Positions 5,124-6,482 of a DNA stretch of 6,482 nt are shown in pieces. Where the stretch lies: assembly GCA_022424805.1 (NCBI GenBank), contig JAKMGR010000443.1, positions 1-6,482 of the forward strand, read 5' to 3'. The position numbers and the translations under genes were made by a program. This DNA is from Verrucomicrobiales bacterium. Its GTDB lineage: Bacteria; Verrucomicrobiota; Verrucomicrobiia; Verrucomicrobiales; DEV007. The notes beneath the pieces were generated by a model. That model ran no database searches. It saw only the letters and a program-made list of their open reading frames with translations, and was not told the origin of the DNA. The stretch's first letter is position 1, and each line of letters opens with the position of its first letter.

Positions 5124-6194
5124 TTACGCGAGAAAAGTAGCGCGTCGCTTGCGAACGTCGGTAGCCAACTGCCGGATCATCTCCTCGGTGGTTTCCCAGC
5201 CCACACAGGAGTCGGTAACGCTGACGCCGTAGTCGAGCTCGGATGGATCGGAGTTGATCTTCTGCGAACCTTCTTTGAGGTGGCTTTCAATCATGATAGA
5301 TCGTATCGACATGTCGCCAGTGGCAATTTGCTCCCCGATTTTTGCACAGACGGCAGGCTGATTTTTGTAGTCCTTGCCGCTGTTGGCGTGGCTGCAGTCG
5401 ATCATGATAGACGGATCGAGTCCATCATCTTCCAACGACTTGCGGACTCTCGCAACGCTCTCACCGTCGAAATTAGGTCCGCTTTTGCCACCACGAAGAA
5501 TAACGTGGCAGGTTTCGTTACCTTTTGTGGCAACGATGGCACTGTCTCCAGCCTTGGTGACGGAAAGGAAGCGGTGAGGCTTGCTCGCTGACTGGATCGC
5601 GTCGATGGCGATCTGGCAATTGCCTTCGGTTCCGTTTTTAAAACCAACGGGCATGGAAAGGCCAGAGGCAAGTTCGCGGTGGAGCTGACACTCGGTGGTG
5701 CGGGCTCCGATAGCTCCCCAGCAGATGAGGTCAGCGTAGAATTGCGGGCTGATTGTATCAAGAAATTCAGTTCCGGCACCGATGCCCTTTTCGTTAATTT
5801 CGACGAGGAGTTGACGAGCGGTAGTGAGACCACGATTGATGTTGTAGGACTGGTCGAGATCAGGATCGTTGATGAGACCTTTCCAGCCGATTGTTGTCCG
5901 CGGCTTTTCAAAATAGACACGCATGACGAGAAGAAGGTCGTCTTTGACTTTCTCGTTGAGTGCGGCGAGGCGGTCCGCGTACTCGAGTGCGGCTTCGGTA
6001 TCGTGAATCGAGCAGGGGCCAACAATGGCAAGAACACGGTTGTCGGAACCCCGTAGGATTGCTTCTGCTTCCTCGCGAACCTTAGTTACCGTGTTGTGGG
6101 CCTCCTCAGAAACAGGGATCTGCTCCTTGAGAATTGTAGGAGCGATCAGTTGCTGGATCGAGTCGATGCGGATGTCGTCTAATGGGTTGGCCAT
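5124..6194 (-). CDS. aroG: 3-deoxy-7-phosphoheptulonate (DAHP) synthase, class I AroFGH type
   Basis: Cytosolic enzyme for the first step of the shikimate pathway, joining phosphoenolpyruvate and erythrose 4-phosphate into DAHP for Phe, Tyr and Trp synthesis. The 356-aa length fits the AroFGH type (about 350 aa). Metal ligands can be assigned to Cys61 (GPCSIHD), His269 (DCSHANS), Glu303 (IMIESHL) and Asp328 (GVSVTDSCVGW). Phosphoenolpyruvate-binding residues appear as Arg92 and Lys97 (MRVYFEKPRTT), Arg165 (GARTTE), Lys186 (GFKNGT) and Arg234 (ILRGG). The N-terminal stretch PLDDIRI and residues Gln151, Leu175, Leu179, Ser180, Phe209, Ser211 and Val221 coincide, as I recall them, with the phenylalanine pocket of E. 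coli AroG, so feedback inhibition by an aromatic amino acid is likely. The symbol reflects this resemblance, not proven orthology. Start is ATG at 6194, after a pyrimidine-rich stretch without a Shine-Dalgarno sequence. It stands alone, divergent from the gene at 6314. Confidence 0.96.
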   Translation of the reverse strand: MANPLDDIRIDSIQQLIAPTILKEQIPVSEEAHNTVTKVREEAEAILRGSDNRVLAIVGPCSIHDTEAALEYADRLAALNEKVKDDLLLVMRVYFEKPRTTIGWKGLINDPDLDQSYNINRGLTTARQLLVEINEKGIGAGTEFLDTISPQFYADLICWGAIGARTTECQLHRELASGLSMPVGFKNGTEGNCQIAIDAIQSASKPHRFLSVTKAGDSAIVATKGNETCHVILRGGKSGPNFDGESVARVRKSLEDDGLDPSIMIDCSHANSGKDYKNQPAVCAKIGEQIATGDMSIRSIMIESHLKEGSQKINSDPSELDYGVSVTDSCVGWETTEEMIRQLATDVRKRRATFLA

Positions 6195-6232
6195 GGGGCG
6201 GAAACTAAAGCACTCGATAGGCAGAGCAGGAA

Positions 6233-6255
6233 AGGAAAAAATCCGGCTTTTTCCT
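6233..6255. promoter_or_regulatory. 8-bp perfect inverted repeat in the divergent spacer; operator candidate
   Basis: AGGAAAAA (6233-6240) and TTTTTCCT (6248-6255) form a perfect 8-bp dyad around a 7-bp centre (atccggc). It lies 39-61 bp upstream of the DAHP synthase start and 58-80 bp upstream of the divergent gene at 6314, so a protein bound here could affect both. As RNA the stem is A-U rich and weak, which favours a DNA-level site over a terminator. No regulator is identified. Confidence 0.35.
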
Positions 6256-6276
6256 CAGCAAATTCGAGTTTCGGGA

Positions 6277-6305
6277 TTGAGCAGCGTCTTTTCGTCCGGT
6301 AGCTT
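6277..6305 (+). promoter_or_regulatory. Weak sigma-70-like promoter candidate for the gene at 6314
   Basis: TTGAGC at 6277-6282 matches the -35 consensus at four of six positions. A 17-bp spacer leads to TAGCTT at 6300-6305, which matches the -10 consensus at three of six. Transcription would begin at about 6312-6313, only one or two bases before the ATG at 6314, giving a nearly leaderless message. The match is modest. Confidence 0.25.
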
Positions 6306-6313
6306 CAGCTAAC

Positions 6314-6482
6314 ATGAGTAAAAGACGAAACCTGCGTAAAGATCCGCGCGACTTCACTGGAGGAGGAATTTTCGGCCTGCCTACCCAATTTGGAACGACT
6401 GGAGACAGGGGGATTGATGAACGAATCAAGGCTCTTGTCGACGAATGGGCCTGTGATGCATCATCTGAACTGATCCAGGAAC
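6314..6482 (+). CDS. N-terminal fragment of an unidentified gene, possibly a LOG-family protein
   Basis: An open frame runs from ATG at 6314 to the window edge, giving 56 complete codons. It begins with the basic MSKRRNLRKDPRDF, then a Gly-rich GGGIFGLPTQFGTTGDRG (16-33), then a likely amphipathic helix ERIKALVDEWACDASSELIQE (36-56). There is no signal peptide or membrane helix. The last segment reminds me of the N-terminal helical region of larger TIGR00730/LOG-family proteins (lysine decarboxylase-like phosphoribohydrolases). The diagnostic PGGxGT motif would lie downstream and is not visible, so this is only a guess. It is divergent from the DAHP synthase gene, and no Shine-Dalgarno sequence precedes the ATG. 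Confidence 0.7.
   Translation, partial: MSKRRNLRKDPRDFTGGGIFGLPTQFGTTGDRGIDERIKALVDEWACDASSELIQE

Noticed and set aside
5402..6037. 211-residue open frame on the minus strand inside the DAHP synthase gene
   Set aside because: It overlaps the well-supported DAHP synthase in another frame of the same strand. Its Ser/Thr/Pro-rich translation shows no domain, so it is a frame shadow.
6233..6255. Intrinsic terminator from the AGGAAAAA/TTTTTCCT stem
   Set aside because: The stem is mostly A-U pairs and it lies between two divergent gene starts, where no transcript needs to end.

Overview
The window looks like ordinary chromosomal DNA from a Gram-negative bacterium of moderate GC content. The best guess is the PVC superphylum, probably Verrucomicrobiota and possibly an Opitutae-type lineage. 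This is inferred from an LPS-export permease (so there is an outer membrane), a DUF1460 muramoyl amidase with a twin-arginine signal, a 244-residue protein of a type I recall from Verrucomicrobia and Planctomycetes, and start codons that all lack a clear Shine-Dalgarno sequence. No taxonomic marker is present, so the assignment is tentative. I see no tRNA, rRNA, CRISPR array, transposase, integrase or phage gene.

Layout. Positions 1-180 hold the possible tail of an upstream gene and a leader region. Positions 181-1920 (+) encode an LptF/LptG-family permease with an unusual extra four-helix N-terminal domain. A hairpin followed by six T's (1974-2005) comes next and lies almost against the start of a 244-aa hypothetical protein (2015-2749, +) with a long acidic tail. 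The next three genes are all on the minus strand. Read in their own direction they are: a CPBP-like membrane protein with an eroded active site (4941-4099), a Tat-exported DUF1460 N-acetylmuramoyl-L-alanine amidase (3982-2966), and a small two-helix membrane protein (2944-2660). The end of the small protein overlaps the acidic tail of the convergent gene by 90 bp in exact codon register. Beyond a 182-bp spacer with three 22-bp-phased repeats lies a class I DAHP synthase of the AroFGH type (6194-5124, -). Across a 119-bp divergent spacer a last gene (6314 to the edge, +) starts and is cut off; it may be a LOG-family protein.

How the genes may fit together. LptF/G moves lipopolysaccharide and the DUF1460 enzyme cuts peptidoglycan stems, so this part of the window concerns the cell envelope. 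The amidase and the small membrane protein are almost certainly co-transcribed, because they abut. The DAHP synthase feeds aromatic amino-acid synthesis and seems functionally unrelated to its neighbours. The most distinctive features are the codon-for-codon antisense overlap, the degenerate CPBP protein, the fused N-terminal domain on the Lpt permease, and the phased repeats behind the DAHP synthase gene. I found no clear defence or mobile system.
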